Of a DNA stretch of 64,000 nucleotides, positions 45,365 through 53,282 are shown piece by piece; within the stretch, counting starts at the first letter, position 1, and each line of letters opens with the position of its first letter. The DNA is from Aeromicrobium stalagmiti (lineage in GTDB: Bacteria > Actinomycetota > Actinomycetes > Propionibacteriales > Nocardioidaceae), in the NCBI RefSeq assembly GCF_013283745.1, contig NZ_JABSTZ010000001.1:1-64000 (forward strand), given 5' to 3'. Below the pieces are notes generated by a model that was not told where the DNA came from, did not search any database, and was given only the letters and a program-made list of their open reading frames with translations. The translations under genes and the position numbers were made by a program.

Positions 45365-46135
45365 TCAGTCGCGACGGCGGGCGACGACGAACGTCCGGCG
45401 GAACGGGAACACCGTGCCCGTGGTGCGGCGCGGGTAGGCCTCCCGCAGGGCCGCGCGGTACGCCGCCACGAATGCGTCGCGCAGGTCGTCCGGCAGCGCC
45501 TGCAGGTAGGGCCGCGCGCCGGTGCCCGACACCCAGTCGAGCACCGGGTCGTCACCGTCGAGCACGTGGAAGTAGGTCGTCTCCCACAGGTCGACGTCCC
45601 AGCCCCGATCGGTGAACAGGTCGAGGTAGGCCACCGGGTCGGTGCCACGATCCGCCCGGATGTCGCTCGTGTGCTCGGCGAACGCGGCTTCGCTGGCGAT
45701 GTCACGCAGCAGCGTGTGGCTGGGCGAGTCGTAGTTGCGCGGCACCTGCAGCGCGAACGTCCCCCGCGGCGCGACGTGGTCCGCCAGGCGGCCGATGACG
45801 TCGAGCTGGTCGGGCACCCACTGGAACAGCGCGTTGGAGACGACGAGGTCGACCGGCGCGTCCGGGCTCCAGGTCGAGACGTCGGCCAGCTCGTACGTCG
45901 TCGCGGGGTCGTCGTTGGAGCCAGTCGCCCGGTCAATCATCTCGGCCGAGGAGTCGACGCCGTGGATCGCGGCGTCCGGCCACCTGGCGCGGAGCACCTC
46001 GGTGAGGTGGCCGGGGCCGCAGCCGAGGTCGACGATCGTCTCGGCGTCGGACTGCACGCGGGCGACCAGGTCGACGAACGGCCGCGAGCGGTCGTCGGCG
46101 AACTGCAGGTAACGGGTCGGGTCCCAGGTAGGCAT
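45365..46135 (-). CDS. tam: Trans-aconitate 2-methyltransferase-like SAM methyltransferase
   Basis: This 256-residue class-I methyltransferase has WDPTRYLQF at the N-terminus and the SAM motif VDLGCGPGHLTEVL (35-48), GVDSSAEMI and SNALFQWVPD, the pattern of Tam enzymes. Tam methylates trans-aconitate, a damaging by-product of the citric acid cycle. Length is right for the family. Its promoter is well defined: TTGACA (46166-46171), 17-bp spacer, TAGCGT (46143-46148), and the ATG 7 nt later. A MarR-type palindrome covers the -35, so it is probably repressed by the MarR protein encoded 2.2 kb away. Confidence 0.87.
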   Translation of the reverse strand: MPTWDPTRYLQFADDRSRPFVDLVARVQSDAETIVDLGCGPGHLTEVLRARWPDAAIHGVDSSAEMIDRATGSNDDPATTYELADVSTWSPDAPVDLVVSNALFQWVPDQLDVIGRLADHVAPRGTFALQVPRNYDSPSHTLLRDIASEAAFAEHTSDIRADRGTDPVAYLDLFTDRGWDVDLWETTYFHVLDGDDPVLDWVSGTGARPYLQALPDDLRDAFVAAYRAALREAYPRRTTGTVFPFRRTFVVARRRD

Positions 46136-46142
46136 GACGCCG

Positions 46143-46148
46143 ACGCTA
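46143..46148 (-). promoter_or_regulatory. Promoter of tam (-10; -35 at 46166-46171)
   Basis: On the minus strand TTGACA, 17 bp, TAGCGT, then 7 nt to ATG 46135. It is leaderless, and the -35 lies inside the MarR-type palindrome. Confidence 0.75.
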
Positions 46149-46160
46149 CGTCGCCTTTAT

Positions 46161-46187
46161 CTTGATGTCAAGACTCTTGACATCAAG
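46161..46187. promoter_or_regulatory. MarR-type operator over the tam promoter
   Basis: CTTGATGTCAAG-ACT-CTTGACATCAAG is a perfect inverted repeat with 12-bp arms. Its core TCAAGACTCTTGA (46168-46180) differs only at the centre from the site in front of the marR gene. Confidence 0.75.
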
Positions 46188-47525
46188 TCAAAGTCGGCGC
46201 TCGAGCTGCGCGGCCACGGCCATCAGGCGGGCATCGTCGCCGCGACGGGCGACCAGCTGCACCGCCAGAGGTAGCCCCGCAGCGCTCGTGCCGGCCGGCA
46301 TCGAGACCGCCGGGACGCCCGCGTGGTTCCACTGCGCCGTGTAGGGGTAGAACGCGTTCATCCCCAGCACCGTGGCGAGCCCGCCCTTGCCCTTCCAGCG
46401 CTCGACCTCGACCGCGGGCCCCGACATCACGGGGGTCAGCAGCACGTCGACGCCGAGGTCGTCGTGGACACGGCCGCCCCACTCGCGCCCCTTGCGCCGG
46501 GCCCACTCGATGCTGCGGGCGCCGAAGGGCCAGCCGAGCCGGGCGATCGAGCGGGTCCGTGGCTCGAGCCGGGCCGGGTCGTCGACCCCGTCGGCACCAT
46601 CGCGGATGCCGGCGAGGTAGCGCACCGTCAGCGCCTTGGCGGCCAGGCCGTACGGGACGTCGATCTCGGTGACGGTGTGGCCGGCGGCGCGCAGGGTCGC
46701 TGCCGCCTCCAGCAGGGCGGACCGCACCTCGGGATCGAGCGGGAGGGCCTTCGTGGCGGCGGAGGCGCTGAACGACAGCCCGACCCGCAGGGGCTCCGGA
46801 GTGCTCGTCGCGGCCTCGACGAGGGAGGTCGTGAACGTGCCGAGGGTGTCGAGGAAGAGCGCGCTGTCGGCGAGGGTGGTCGCGACGCACCCCTGGGTGG
46901 AGAGGTCGTGCCACCCGCCCGAGCTGGGCATCGTGCCGTGCGTGGGCTTGAAGCCGACCAGCCCGCAGCACGCCGCCGGGATGCGGATCGAGCCGGCGCC
47001 GTCCGACGCCGTCGCGATGCCGACCGCGCCCGCGGCGACCAGGGCGGCCGAGCCGCCGGACGATCCCCCCGAGGTGCGGGCGAGGTCGTGGGGGTTGCGG
47101 GTGATGCCGGTCGCCGCGGACTCGGTGAACCCGAAGATCGCCAGCTCGGGCAGCGTCGACTTCGCGACGACCACCATGCCGGCGGCGCGCACCGCCGCGA
47201 CCAGCTCGGCGTCGCCGGAGGCCACCCGCGACGTCGCCCGGCTGCCCAGACCGGTCGTGTGGCCGGCGACGTCGAGATCGTCCTTGACCACGATCGGCAC
47301 GCCCAGCAGCGGCCCGGCCTCCCCCGCGGCGCGGCGCCGGTCGGCCTCGTCGGCGGCCGCGAGCGCGTCGGCCTCGAAGGTCCGGACGACGGCGTTGAGG
47401 CGCGCGTCCTCCCGCTCGATCGCAGCGAGCGTCGCCACGACCAGGTCGCGCGACGTCAGCGTCCCAGCGGCGAGCAGCTCGCCCTGGCGGGTGGGTCCGG
47501 CGGCAACCGCCTCGACAGCGTCCAT
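46188..47525 (-). CDS. Amidase signature family hydrolase
   Basis: This 445-residue amidase uses a Ser-cisSer-Lys triad: K81 in PIVVKDDLD, S155 in GGSSGGS and the nucleophile S179 in SDGAGSIRIPA. The spacing equals that of known amidases (24 residues between the two serines). The cleaved amide is unknown; GatA-like, indoleacetamide-type and other amidases share these motifs. A TACGGT box 6 nt before the ATG, within the 16-bp gap after the SDR gene, suggests an internal leaderless promoter. Its stop codon abuts the MarR operator of tam. Confidence 0.85.
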   Translation of the reverse strand: MDAVEAVAAGPTRQGELLAAGTLTSRDLVVATLAAIEREDARLNAVVRTFEADALAAADEADRRRAAGEAGPLLGVPIVVKDDLDVAGHTTGLGSRATSRVASGDAELVAAVRAAGMVVVAKSTLPELAIFGFTESAATGITRNPHDLARTSGGSSGGSAALVAAGAVGIATASDGAGSIRIPAACCGLVGFKPTHGTMPSSGGWHDLSTQGCVATTLADSALFLDTLGTFTTSLVEAATSTPEPLRVGLSFSASAATKALPLDPEVRSALLEAAATLRAAGHTVTEIDVPYGLAAKALTVRYLAGIRDGADGVDDPARLEPRTRSIARLGWPFGARSIEWARRKGREWGGRVHDDLGVDVLLTPVMSGPAVEVERWKGKGGLATVLGMNAFYPYTAQWNHAGVPAVSMPAGTSAAGLPLAVQLVARRGDDARLMAVAAQLERRL

Positions 47526-47531
47526 GGCGCG

Positions 47532-47537
47532 ACCGTA
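47532..47537 (-). promoter_or_regulatory. Leaderless -10 box of the amidase gene
   Basis: On the minus strand TACGGT is followed by 6 nt and ATG 47525. It would be internal to an SDR-amidase operon. Confidence 0.5.
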
Positions 47538-47541
47538 TCCC

Positions 47542-48240
47542 TCAGGCGTCCGTGAACGCGTCGGAACCGAGGACCTTCTCGTCATCGACGATCGCGCGGA
47601 CGATCCGCTCCGCGACGGCCTCCGGCGCGAGCCCCGCAGGGAGCTTCGGCGCCGTGCCCGCGACGGGACGGTCGGCGAGACCCGTCTCGGTGTGCGGCGG
47701 CCGGACGTCGACGACGCGGATCTTGCGGCGACGCAGCTCGGTGGCCGCGGCTGCACCGAAGGCCGCCAGGCCGGCCTTGCTCGCACTGTAGGCGGCCATG
47801 CCGGCCATCGGCCGCTCCGCGACGACGGCGCTGATCTGCACCGCGAAGCCGCCGGCGGCGAGGTGCGGCACGGCGGCCCGCAGGGTGCGGATCGGTGCGA
47901 TGAGGTTGAGCAGCATCAGGTCGTCGAGCACGTCGTCGTCGACGTCGGCCGCGTCACCGAACGCCACGACACCGGCGGCGTAGACGACGCCGGTCAAGGG
48001 GCCGCCGCCGGCGACGGCCTCGGCCACCACCTGGTCAGGGGCTCCCGGCAGACGCAGGTCGGCGGGCGTCGACCCGGCGACCGCGTCGCCGAGGTCGGCA
48101 GCCAGACCGGCCACCCGCTCCTGCGAACGGCCCGACAGCCACAACCGAGCGCCCGCGTCCGCGAGCCGCCGCGAGATCGGTGCACCCAGCCCGCCGGTGG
48201 CTCCGAGGACGAGGACGTGGGCTCCGGCGAGATCGGTCAT
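47542..48240 (-). CDS. Short-chain dehydrogenase/reductase
   Basis: This 232-residue NAD(P)-dependent oxidoreductase has TGGLGAP in the cofactor loop (VLVLGATGGLGAPISRRLAD), YAAG replacing NNAG, and the catalytic YSASK (AAYSASKAGLAAF). It is a classical SDR of unknown substrate. The start at 48240 (MTDLAG) is chosen for the alignment of the first beta strand. ATG 48249 is possible. It is divergent from marR and shares that operator region, so it is probably the main MarR target. The amidase gene follows after 16 bp. Confidence 0.86.
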   Translation of the reverse strand: MTDLAGAHVLVLGATGGLGAPISRRLADAGARLWLSGRSQERVAGLAADLGDAVAGSTPADLRLPGAPDQVVAEAVAGGGPLTGVVYAAGVVAFGDAADVDDDVLDDLMLLNLIAPIRTLRAAVPHLAAGGFAVQISAVVAERPMAGMAAYSASKAGLAAFGAAAATELRRRKIRVVDVRPPHTETGLADRPVAGTAPKLPAGLAPEAVAERIVRAIVDDEKVLGSDAFTDA

Positions 48241-48292
48241 GTCCTCCATGGTCGGGCGTCCGGCCACATCCCGCGACACAAACAATCTCGAC

Positions 48293-48307
48293 ATCAAGAA
48301 TCTTGAT
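48293..48307. promoter_or_regulatory. MarR-type operator in front of marR
   Basis: ATCAAGAATCTTGAT is a perfect palindrome around its centre and overlaps the first base of the marR -10 box. Its core matches the tam operator (TCAAGAMTCTTGA). Autorepression and control of the divergent SDR gene are inferred. Confidence 0.75.
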
Positions 48308-48312
48308 AGACT
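48307..48312 (+). promoter_or_regulatory. Leaderless -10 box of marR
   Basis: TAGACT is followed by 6 nt and ATG 48319. It directly abuts the operator. Confidence 0.6.
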
Positions 48313-48318
48313 CCAGGC

Positions 48319-48807
48319 ATGGAGGACGACGTCGACCGGCTCATCGTCGCATGGCAGCGCGAGCGTCCTGACCTGGACGTCTCGCCGATGCACGTGCTGA
48401 GCCGGGTCACCCGGCTCGCCCTGCACCTCGACCGCGCCCGCAAGGACGCCTTCGCCGACCACGACCTCGAGCCCTCGGAGTTCGACGTCCTCTCCGCCCT
48501 GCGCCGCTCGGGCGAGCCCTACCAGCTCTCCCCCGGGCAGCTCGTCCAGGAGACCCTCGTGACCAGCGGCACGATGACCAACCGCGTCGATCGTCTCGTC
48601 CGCAAGCAGCTGGTCGAGCGGCTCCCCGACCCGGCTGACCGCCGCGGCGTCCAGGTGCGACTGACCCCTCAGGGACGTGTCGCGGTCGACGGCGCGCTCG
48701 ACGCCCTGCTGGCTGCGGAGCAGGACCTGCTCGGCGGCCTGTCGCCCCGGGACGCGACCCGGCTGGCCGATGCGCTGCGCGAGCTGTCCCAGCCCTTCGA
48801 CCGCTGA
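48319..48807 (+). CDS. MarR-family transcriptional regulator
   Basis: This 162-residue winged-helix regulator shows LEPSEFDVLSALRRSGEPYQLSPGQLVQETLVTSGTMTNRVDRLV (recognition helix within about 70-100) and the wing LPDPADRRGVQVRLTPQGR. The N- and C-terminal helices form the dimer. MarR proteins usually respond to small aromatic or electrophilic compounds, or to oxidation. No Cys sensor stands out here. Two matching operators suggest it controls itself, the SDR-amidase pair and tam. It lies 34 bp upstream of the ABC-F gene. Confidence 0.9.
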   Translation: MEDDVDRLIVAWQRERPDLDVSPMHVLSRVTRLALHLDRARKDAFADHDLEPSEFDVLSALRRSGEPYQLSPGQLVQETLVTSGTMTNRVDRLVRKQLVERLPDPADRRGVQVRLTPQGRVAVDGALDALLAAEQDLLGGLSPRDATRLADALRELSQPFDR

Positions 48808-48829
48808 AGGGGCCTGCGGCGACGCACTC

Positions 48830-48835
48830 TAGACT
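48830..48835 (+). promoter_or_regulatory. Leaderless -10 box of the ABC-F gene
   Basis: TAGACT is followed by 6 nt and GTG 48842. This supports the GTG over the TTG at 48839. Confidence 0.55.
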
Positions 48836-48841
48836 CCTTTG

Positions 48842-50623
48842 GTGGCTCATCTTCTCGGCGTGGAACAGATCGCGCTCGACTTTCCCACCAAGACCGTCTT
48901 CGAGTCGGTCACGATCGGCATCGACGAGGGCGACCGCATCGGCATCGTGGGACGCAACGGCGACGGCAAGTCGACGCTCCTGCGCATCTTCGCCGGACGG
49001 CTCCAGCCCGACTCCGGACGGGTCACGACCCGCGGCGGCGTCACGATCGGGATGCTCGACCAGACCGACACCCTCGACCAGGCCGGCACCGTCGGCCACG
49101 CGATCGTCGGCGACAAGGCCGACTACGAGTGGGCCGGCGACGCCAAGATCCGCGACGTCATCGCCGGCCTCGTGTCGGACATCCCCTGGGACGCGACCGT
49201 CGGGACGCTGTCGGGTGGCCAGCGGCGCCGCGTCGCCCTGGCCCGCCTGCTGGTCGGCGACGACGACGTCCTGTTCCTCGACGAGCCGACCAACCACCTC
49301 GACGTCGAGGGCATCACCTGGCTCGCCGGGCACCTCAAGAAGCGCTGGTCCGCCACCGCCGGCGGCCTCCTGGTCGTGACCCACGACCGGTGGTTCCTCG
49401 ACGAGGTCTGCACCGCGACCTGGGAGGTGCACGACGGCATCGTCGAGCCCTTCGAGGGTGGCTACGCGGCCTACATCCTGCAGCGGGTCGAGCGCGACCG
49501 TCACGCCTCGGCGACCGAGGCCAAGCGACAGAACCTCATGCGCAAGGAGCTCGCGTGGCTGCGGCGCGGCGCACCCGCGCGGACGTCCAAGCCGAAGTTC
49601 CGCATCGACGCCGCCAACGAGCTGATCGCGGACGAGCCGCCGGCACGTGACCCGATCCAGCTCAAGCAGATGGCGACGTCGCGCCTGGGCAAGGACGTCG
49701 TCGACATCCTCGACGTCTCGGTGTCGTACGACCACGAGGTCCTCAAGGGCGTCGAGTGGCGCATCGGGCCCGGCGAGCGCACCGGCATCCTGGGCGCCAA
49801 CGGTGCCGGCAAGTCGACGCTGCTCGGGCTCGTGACCGGCAAGGTCGAGCCGACGTCCGGCCGGGTCAAGAAGGGCAAGACGGTCAAGGTCGTCACCCTG
49901 ACCCAGGAGCTCGACGAGCTCAAGGACGTCGGCTCCGACCGCGTCAGCGACGTCGTCGGACGCCAGCGCACCGCCTACGTCTCCGGCGGCAAGGAGATGA
50001 CCCCGTCACAGCTGCTCGAGCGGCTCGGCTTCTCCAGCGCGCAGATGTCGACGCCGGTGCGAGACCTCTCCGGCGGGCAGAAGCGCCGGCTCCAGCTGCT
50101 GCTGATCCTGCTCGACGAGCCCAACGTGCTGGTGCTCGACGAGCCGACCAACGACCTCGACACCGACATGCTGGCCGCGATGGAGGACCTCCTCGACTCG
50201 TGGCCCGGCACGCTGCTCGTGGTCTCGCACGACCGCTACCTGCTGGAGCGCATCACCGACCAGCAGTACGCGATCCTCGACGGGCACTTCCGCCACCTGC
50301 CCGGCGGCGTCGACCAGTACCTGCGTCTTCGCAAGGAGCAGGACACCCCGGCCGCGTCCAACCCGTCGTCAGCCGGACACGTCAAGGCGTCGAAGCTCTC
50401 CAGCGCCGAGGAGCGCACCACCCGCAAGGAGGTCGCGTCGATCGACCGCAAGATGGAGAAGCTCACCGCGCGCATCGATGCGTTGCACGTCGAGCTGGCC
50501 GAGCACGATCCGTCGGACGTCCCCGGTCTGCTCGCCCGGTCCACCGAGGTCAAGGACCTCGAGGCCCAGGTCGCCGCTCACGAGGAGCGCTGGCTCGAGC
50601 TCACCGAGCTGCTCGAGGCCTGA
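48842..50623 (+). CDS. ABC-F family ATPase (ribosome-associated)
   Basis: This 593-residue soluble protein has two ABC domains and no membrane part. NBD1: GRNGDGKST (about 38), LSGGQRRR and FLDEPTNHLD. NBD2: GANGAGKST (about 318), LSGGQKRR and VLDEPTNDLD. The inter-domain linker (about 215-285: ERDRHASATEAKRQNLMRKE) is the P-site tRNA-interaction motif region. A C-terminal coiled coil (about 525-590) resembles Uup/EttA-like forms. It probably helps stalled ribosomes. Antibiotic resistance cannot be claimed from sequence. It ends 24 bp before the repeat array. Confidence 0.92.
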   Translation: MAHLLGVEQIALDFPTKTVFESVTIGIDEGDRIGIVGRNGDGKSTLLRIFAGRLQPDSGRVTTRGGVTIGMLDQTDTLDQAGTVGHAIVGDKADYEWAGDAKIRDVIAGLVSDIPWDATVGTLSGGQRRRVALARLLVGDDDVLFLDEPTNHLDVEGITWLAGHLKKRWSATAGGLLVVTHDRWFLDEVCTATWEVHDGIVEPFEGGYAAYILQRVERDRHASATEAKRQNLMRKELAWLRRGAPARTSKPKFRIDAANELIADEPPARDPIQLKQMATSRLGKDVVDILDVSVSYDHEVLKGVEWRIGPGERTGILGANGAGKSTLLGLVTGKVEPTSGRVKKGKTVKVVTLTQELDELKDVGSDRVSDVVGRQRTAYVSGGKEMTPSQLLERLGFSSAQMSTPVRDLSGGQKRRLQLLLILLDEPNVLVLDEPTNDLDTDMLAAMEDLLDSWPGTLLVVSHDRYLLERITDQQYAILDGHFRHLPGGVDQYLRLRKEQDTPAASNPSSAGHVKASKLSSAEERTTRKEVASIDRKMEKLTARIDALHVELAEHDPSDVPGLLARSTEVKDLEAQVAAHEERWLELTELLEA

Positions 50624-50647
50624 CCGTCCTCCCGGCCCGACCCGGGA

Positions 50648-50811
50648 GGTGGATCTGCAACCTCATCCGCCCGCCGCCCGGCCGGGACGGTGGATCTGCA
50701 ACCTCATCGGCCCGCCGCCCGGCCGGGACGGTGGATCTGCAACCTCATCGGCCCGCCGCCCGGCCGGGACGGTGGATCTGCAACCTCATCGGTCGTCATA
50801 CTGTTGCGGAT
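50648..50811 (+). repeat. Forward tandem repeat: four units of 41 bp
   Basis: GGTGGATCTGCAACCTCATC begins at 50648, 50689, 50730 and 50771, an exact 41-bp period. The GC-rich remainder of the unit is also conserved, except in the last copy, which ends in a short AT-richer centre (near 50795-50803). Confidence 0.95.
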
Positions 50812-50940
50812 CCACCTGGGCGTGACGGGACAGGTTGCGGATCCACCTGGGCGTGCCAGGAGGGGTTGCGGATCCACCTGGGCGTGCCAGGAGGGGTTGC
50901 GGATCCACCCGGACGTGCCGGGACAGGTTGCGGATCCACC
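50803..50940 (-). repeat. Reverse tandem repeat: five units of 31 bp
   Basis: GTTGCGGATCCACC begins at 50803, 50834, 50865, 50896 and 50927, an exact 31-bp period. It is the reverse complement, with one base changed, of the core in the forward units, so the whole region folds back on itself. The outer flanks CCCGGGAGGTGG (50641) and CCACCTCCCCGGG (50937) also pair. It fills the 328-bp gap between the convergent ABC-F and ispE genes. Confidence 0.95.
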
Positions 50941-50951
50941 TCCCCGGGCGG

Positions 50952-51869
50952 TCAGCCGAGGCGGGCGCCGTGGACGGGGCCGCGTGACTGGACGACGTCG
51001 GCGCACCCCGCCGCGCTGCTGAGCGCGAACGCGATGTCGAGGCTGTGCTGATCGTCCGACGCGAGGAACAGCGCGGTCGGACCCGAGCCCGACAGGATCG
51101 CTCCCAGCGCCCCGGCCTCGATGCCGATCGAGAGGGTGTCCTCGAGCTCCGGGCGTAGCGAGAGCGCCGCCTCGGTGAGGTCGTTCGACAGCGCGTCGCC
51201 GAGCGCCTCGGCGTCACCCGCGCGCAGCGCCGCCAGGAGGGCGTCCGGCACGACGGGTTCAGGCACCGTCGCGCCCTCGTTGAGCCGGTCGAACTCGGCA
51301 TAGACCGCCGCCGTCGACAGTCCTTCGTGGGCCATCGCGAAGACCCAGTGGTACGAGCCACGTGCCAGCACCGGGCTGATGGTCTCGCCGCGCCCACCGC
51401 CGATCGCGTTGCCCCCGTGCAGCAGGAACGGGACGTCGCTGCCCAGCCGCGCGGCGAGCTGCTCCAGCGACGACCGCGACAGACCCGTGCCCCAGGCCTC
51501 GTTGCAGGCCACGAGCGAGGCGGCCGCGTCGGCCGATCCACCGGCCATGCCACCGGCCACCGGGATGACCTTGCGGATCGCGAGGTCGGCCCCGAGCGTG
51601 ACGCCCGTGCGCTCCTGCAGGAGCCGGGCCGCCTTGACGGCGAGGTTGTCGGCGTCCTCCGGGACGATCGCGACCTCCGACTTGGCGTCGAGGTCCGAGT
51701 GCACCGTCACCGTGATCTCGCCGTCGTCGCGCGACGTCGCCCGCACCTCGTCGTGCAGGTCGACGGCCTGGTAGACGGTCGCGAGCGGGTGGTAGCCGTC
51801 GTCGCGCACGGGCCCGACACCCAGGCACAGGTTGATCTTCGCGGGGACGCGGACGTTGGCAGAGCTCAC
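50952..51869 (-). CDS. ispE: 4-diphosphocytidyl-2-C-methyl-D-erythritol kinase
   Basis: This 305-residue GHMP kinase of the MEP isoprenoid pathway phosphorylates CDP-methylerythritol. It has the N-terminal VRVPAKINLCLGVG, the ATP loop PVAGGMAGGSADAAASL (split here for length) and the C-terminal LSGSGPTALFLA motif. GTG 51869 is the start, with TAGGTT 6 nt upstream (leaderless). It ends at the repeat array and is preceded by the leftward nucleotidyltransferase gene 68 bp upstream. Confidence 0.95.
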   Translation of the reverse strand: MSSANVRVPAKINLCLGVGPVRDDGYHPLATVYQAVDLHDEVRATSRDDGEITVTVHSDLDAKSEVAIVPEDADNLAVKAARLLQERTGVTLGADLAIRKVIPVAGGMAGGSADAAASLVACNEAWGTGLSRSSLEQLAARLGSDVPFLLHGGNAIGGGRGETISPVLARGSYHWVFAMAHEGLSTAAVYAEFDRLNEGATVPEPVVPDALLAALRAGDAEALGDALSNDLTEAALSLRPELEDTLSIGIEAGALGAILSGSGPTALFLASDDQHSLDIAFALSSAAGCADVVQSRGPVHGARLG

Positions 51870-51875
51870 CTGCTC

Positions 51876-51881
51876 AACCTA
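51876..51881 (-). promoter_or_regulatory. Leaderless -10 box of ispE
   Basis: On the minus strand TAGGTT is followed by 6 nt and GTG 51869. Confidence 0.6.
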
Positions 51882-51937
51882 GTGGCTGCACCGCTTCGGG
51901 GTCGCCCGGCACCTGAACCGGCGGCGAGGACTGGCGC

Positions 51938-52495
51938 TCATGCGACCTCGACCTCGGCTGCGCCGTCGAGGCCCGTGCAGTCGATCGCCGCCGCGCCGTG
52001 GGCGGCGAGATAGCTGCCGGCCCCGGCGCCACTCGTCAGGGCATGGGCCAGCGGGCTCCAGTGGTCGCGGCCGACGAGGACCGGATGGCCGGCGACGTCG
52101 CCGTACGTCGCCCGGCGCAGGTCGACCGCTCCGGCGTCAGCAGCGACCCGGCGGATCGCCTCCGTCACCAGTCCGGGCAGGTCGACGAGGGTGACCACGA
52201 CCGAGGCGGCATCGGACGAGACGCATGCCTGCAGACCCGCGAGCAGCGCCGCGGACCCGCCCCCGTGTCCGCCCCGCGCGACGACCACGCCGATGCCGGG
52301 CGGCACGAGGTGCAGGGCCGTCTCGGCCATCGCCCCGAGGACGACCAGCACGTCGTCGCACCCGCCGCCCTGCAGGGCCGTCGTGGCCTGCTCGAGCCAC
52401 GGCGCACCCTCAGGCGTACGGGCGAGGGCGTCCGGCACGCCGCACCGGCTCCCCGCTCCCGCGGCGAGCACCAGACCGATCCGGCCCTCAGCCAC
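51938..52495 (-). CDS. MobA/MocA-like nucleotidyltransferase
   Basis: This 185-residue NTP-transferase-fold protein begins LVLAAGAGSRCGVPDALAR. Family members that add CMP or GMP to molybdopterin have G-x-P-K-A-L here, but this one has Asp22 in place of the Lys. The rest fits: VVLGAMAE, DLPGLV, HPVLVGRDHW and AHGAAAIDC. The operon also encodes xanthine dehydrogenase, so maturation of its Mo cofactor is the likely job. It overlaps the upstream permease stop codon. The replaced Lys leaves activity in doubt. Confidence 0.75.
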   Translation of the reverse strand: MAEGRIGLVLAAGAGSRCGVPDALARTPEGAPWLEQATTALQGGGCDDVLVVLGAMAETALHLVPPGIGVVVARGGHGGGSAALLAGLQACVSSDAASVVVTLVDLPGLVTEAIRRVAADAGAVDLRRATYGDVAGHPVLVGRDHWSPLAHALTSGAGAGSYLAAHGAAAIDCTGLDGAAEVEVA

Positions 52496-53282
52496 GACCC
52501 ACGTTCTGCCCGTAGCGGGTGAGCACGAACGACTCCGCGAGCTGCGCCAGCATGTAGCCCATCACCGAGACGATCGTGACGACCACGATCAACGACCAGA
52601 GCTTGTCGTACTGGTAGAGCGCGAGCGAGGTGTTGACCGCCTTGCCGACGCTGTCGGTCGTCGTGAAGTACTCCGCGATCAGTGCGCCCGTGATCGCGCC
52701 GGGCACCGAGATGCGGATCGCGGCGAAGATCGACGGCAGCGCCGAGGGGTACGCGACACGGCGCAGCACGTCCCACGACGTGCCGCCGTAGACCGCGACC
52801 ACGTCGCGCATCTGCGGGGTGACCGAGCGCAGGCCGAAGGCGATGTTGACCAGCGCCGGGAAGAGCACGACGATCCCGCTCATCACCGCGACGCACCAGA
52901 AGCCGTTGCCGAACAGCAGCGTGATGACCGGGGCCAGCGCCACGAGGGGCACCGTGCGGACCACCATGACGAGCGGCATCGTCGCCGCCTCGATGCCGCT
53001 GAACAGCACCATCGCCGTGGCGAGCAGGGTCGCGGCGGTGAGCCCCGCGACGAAGCCGATGCCGGCGTCGAGGATCGTCTGCCCCAGGGGGCCGAACACC
53101 TCCGAGCGGTTCTTGCCGGCGTCGTCGTCGGTGAACAGGTGCGCGACGACGTCCTGCGGCAGCCGGGTCGTGAGCTCGCTGACGCCCGTCCACGACACCA
53201 GGGCGTACCAGACGAAGATCGACGCGGCGATGACGAACAGGAAGTTGACGACAGGCCGGCCGACCAGGAAGACGGTCCTCAT
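52488..53282 (-). CDS. ABC transporter permease (SsuC/TauC/ThiX type), second subunit
   Basis: This 264-residue inner-membrane protein has about six helices and the cytoplasmic coupling loop VYGGTSWDVLRRVAYPSALPSIFAAIRISVPGA (split as VYGGTSWDVLRR and VAYPSALPSIFAAIRI). This class goes with NMT1/SsuA-type binding proteins. The start at 53282 overlaps the previous permease stop as ATGA. The upstream in-frame start (53303) is not needed. With the other permease it forms a heterodimeric channel. Confidence 0.88.
   Translation of the reverse strand: MRTVFLVGRPVVNFLFVIAASIFVWYALVSWTGVSELTTRLPQDVVAHLFTDDDAGKNRSEVFGPLGQTILDAGIGFVAGLTAATLLATAMVLFSGIEAATMPLVMVVRTVPLVALAPVITLLFGNGFWCVAVMSGIVVLFPALVNIAFGLRSVTPQMRDVVAVYGGTSWDVLRRVAYPSALPSIFAAIRISVPGAITGALIAEYFTTTDSVGKAVNTSLALYQYDKLWSLIVVVTIVSVMGYMLAQLAESFVLTRYGQNVGRG

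Noticed and set aside
48842..50623. Antibiotic-resistance ABC-F protein
   Set aside because: The motifs fit housekeeping EttA/Uup-like proteins equally well, and sequence alone does not show resistance.
50803..50940. CRISPR-like array (five evenly spaced repeats)
   Set aside because: The whole 31-bp unit repeats without unique spacers, a mirrored forward array is attached, and no cas genes are near.
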